Shown here piece by piece: positions 62,068 to 64,000 of a DNA stretch of 64,000 nt (its first letter is position 1; each line of letters opens with the position of its first letter). Both the position numbers and the translations under genes were made by a program. This DNA comes from Anisakis pegreffii (taxonomy: Eukaryota > Nematoda > Chromadorea > Rhabditida > Anisakidae). Location: contig JAPYMA010001875.1 of NCBI GenBank assembly GCA_035041965.1, forward strand, positions 26,163 through 90,162. Reading direction: 5' to 3'. The notes below the pieces were generated by a model. That model was not told where the DNA came from, ran no database searches, and saw nothing but the letters and a program-made list of their open reading frames with translations.

Positions 62068-62292
62068 CTCCACCGAAGGGAGCCGCATGACGAGCCATAA
62101 CCTGCCACTTGGCCCAGTATTGTACACATTGATCAATAGTGACGCAATGAATTGAAACGAGCGCCGGCAAGCTGCTTAAGATAGGTTTAGAAAATCACCC
62201 GTATCTCCTCAAGTATGCAAAATCGCACGACAACATATATACTTTTCTGAATGTAGAGAATGTGGGAAATCTAATGATGTGAAAAAATAACC
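62068..62292 (-). repeat. Dispersed repeat copy 1 (relative of the 47-kb array, inverted)
   Basis: Read on the minus strand, this gives CTTGAGGAGATA, a CTATCTTAAGC-type block, GCGCTCGTTTCAATTCAT and CACTATTGATCAATGT. These follow in the same order as in the 47-kb long unit. The left end carries a GGCTCC/GGAGCC hairpin (62068-62088). Confidence 0.8.
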
Positions 62293-62299
62293 ATGTTAC

Positions 62300-62533
62300 C
62301 GGGCAAACCTGAGGACACTGTTAGTTTGAATATGGTCAAGCTATTGCTACTATAGTATTGTACACATTGATCAATAGTGGTGCAATGAATTGAAACGAGC
62401 GCCGCCAAGCTGCATAAGATAGGTTCAGAAAATCACCCGTATATCCTCAAGTATGCAAAATCGCACAACAACATATATACTTTTCTGAATGTAGAGAATG
62501 TGGGAAATCCAGTGATGTGAAAAAATAACCATA
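62300..62533 (-). repeat. Dispersed repeat copy 2 (near-identical to copy 1)
   Basis: GTATTGTACACATTGATCAA recurs at about 62355 after 62118, a period near 237 bp. About 175 bp up to 62533 matches copy 1 with few differences. Between the copies lies GGGCAAACCTGAGG, the reverse complement of the CAGGTTTGCCC core of the 47-kb array. Confidence 0.85.
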
Positions 62534-64000
62534 CAACATCAATCAGGTTCTCATAGACACTTATAATATTTTATTCAACGGTACAACGCCCAAGTACTCC
62601 CGCAGTAAGTTTAGCAGCATTCAAGCCTGTTAAATTAGCTGTACGCAACTAAACCTGCAAGATGTTGGCTTTCCCAATGAACGATTGCGAACATCTCTAT
62701 TACATTGGATCGCTGAGCTTGAGAACAGCCAGATCCTTAGCTCAACTCATGATGCAACCCTGAGTTCACTACTGGGAACTGGTGCATGACGACAACATAT
62801 CAATTTGAAACGTCATCGTACGTAGCAAGAGAGAATAATGAGAATTTTTTCGAAAACCAGTCATTTTCGAAAAAAAAAATCGCTCTCGTCAAGATCAATT
62901 TTAAATTACGATGTCCGACTCGATTGGGAATAATATCGCATATCATTAAAATTCATTTTACAAATCCCAGATGGGTTACTAGCTTTGGTGAGTGTAGATT
63001 ATCGAAGCATAGAAGCGGTTCAAAATATATGAATGGACTGCATGACTTACTAAGAAATTTCAAACTCATTTTTTGATAATTTTGGTATTCTTTGATATAC
63101 TTTGATATATGTTTCAGTATTTTTGATATTTTTTGGCATTTAATATTTGTGATTTTTTTGACATTTTGATACACCTTCGAATAATATTTTTCTTGCACCA
63201 GTATTGTCAATATTAATAACTCGGAGTGACCATTCAATGCCAGTGATGTTTTCTGATTCAATAAAATATTCTACATTTCAAAGGACGATAATTCAAGATA
63301 ATCCATCAACGGCTATAAGAAAGCGATCATAGAATTTAATACGTTCATCTGTTAAGAATACACAAACTCAAACTGACATTTTGAAATGGTGTCATTTTAC
63401 AAATTCCAGAGAAGTTAAACTTGTTTAGTAAAATGCCGACTGCGAACGACGATCGAATTTTCCAATTATTCGAACATTTGTGAACGTGCCAATGGATAAT
63501 TTTGTTATTTCGCTCGATGAAAGCGCAAAAGAAAGTGTACAGTTTCTTCAATTGATTCATACATTCAACTGGAGGATATTTTCACTGGCATCCGAAATAT
63601 TATATATGTACATGGACGAATTTTCGCAAGAAGAGGTTTCCTGCTAAGGGAATGTTTTCTGTTTCATTCAAGCAAACAACATTTCATGAACACATTCAAG
63701 AAGAAGCGAAGTGAGAAAAAGATAAGAAGTGATCTGCAACCGAATTGAATTTGAAAACAAAACGAATTTAGATAAATTTTAAAACGGAATTGGATGGACG
63801 CAACCATTGCAGAAAATGTTTTCGATCACGTTTTGCTGTAAACTTTCCATTCATTACAATGCCACATTCACGTTAACTATGCACTAGTTTCGCTGTAGTC
63901 GAATTAGGTGCTCAGCTACCTCAAGTTGACGAAACCTAATTCCAACGTATTCATAAATTCAAATATCAAATCGCCTCTTACGCTTATCATCATTATCATG
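62534..64000. other. Right end of window, no gene seen
   Basis: 62540-62790 is GC-richer than its surroundings and may belong to the repeat element beside it. 63070-63180 is T-rich with recurring TTTGATAT. The open frames at 62786-63076 and 62953-63261 are low-complexity and not supported. Confidence 0.5.

Overview
The window is eukaryotic, AT-rich, gene-poor DNA. It has short exons, introns from about 100 bp to several kb, and compact 3' splice sites of the TTTCAG/ATTCAG/TTGCAG type with almost no separate polypyrimidine tract. That splice-site style, together with the frequent GTAAGT-like and odd GTTCGT donors, points to a nematode. I cannot name the species. No bacterial features, rRNA, tRNA or CRISPR array were found.

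Three spliced genes can be assembled by joining open frames with matching intron phases. (1) Plus strand, 8765-32733: a 16-exon gene for a 1171-residue Ser/Thr-rich protein. It has a long disordered N-terminal half, a coiled coil of about 150 residues and charged helical C-terminal segments; the family is not recognised. An alternative first exon at 13173-13212 would give an 806-residue form. (2) Plus strand, 43492-45156: a 3-exon gene for a 130-residue protein with one N-terminal membrane segment and a disordered tail ending in a PDZ-ligand-like sequence. A coding-looking exon 8.5 kb upstream (34952-35029) may belong to it. (3) Minus strand, 54793 down to 49806: a 6-exon gene for a 260-residue neurensin-like two-pass vesicle membrane protein. 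It carries the family's FGIRSYLHQFYQ-type motif before the first membrane segment. This is the only gene with a firm family assignment.

Layout. 1-8764 is non-coding, with the probable promoter and leader of gene 1 at its right end. 8765-32733 is gene 1, mostly intron. 32734-43491 is intergenic or intronic with several protein-like but unassigned open frames (37.3-39.3 kb and 39.8-40.0 kb). 43492-45156 is gene 2. 45157-49805 holds a tandem repeat array with a dimeric higher-order structure (about 47335-48185). 49806-54842 is gene 3. 54843-64000 is gene-poor and holds two near-identical, inverted, diverged relatives of the 47-kb repeat at 62.1-62.5 kb.

Genes 2 and 3 both encode small membrane proteins, and gene 1 a cytoskeletal- or scaffold-type coiled-coil protein. 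Nothing in the sequence shows that the three act together. I did not find a convincing new multi-gene system. The most notable items are the unrecognised coiled-coil gene with its alternative start, the orphan membrane protein, the invertebrate neurensin homologue with atypical 3' splice sites, and the dimeric repeat family.
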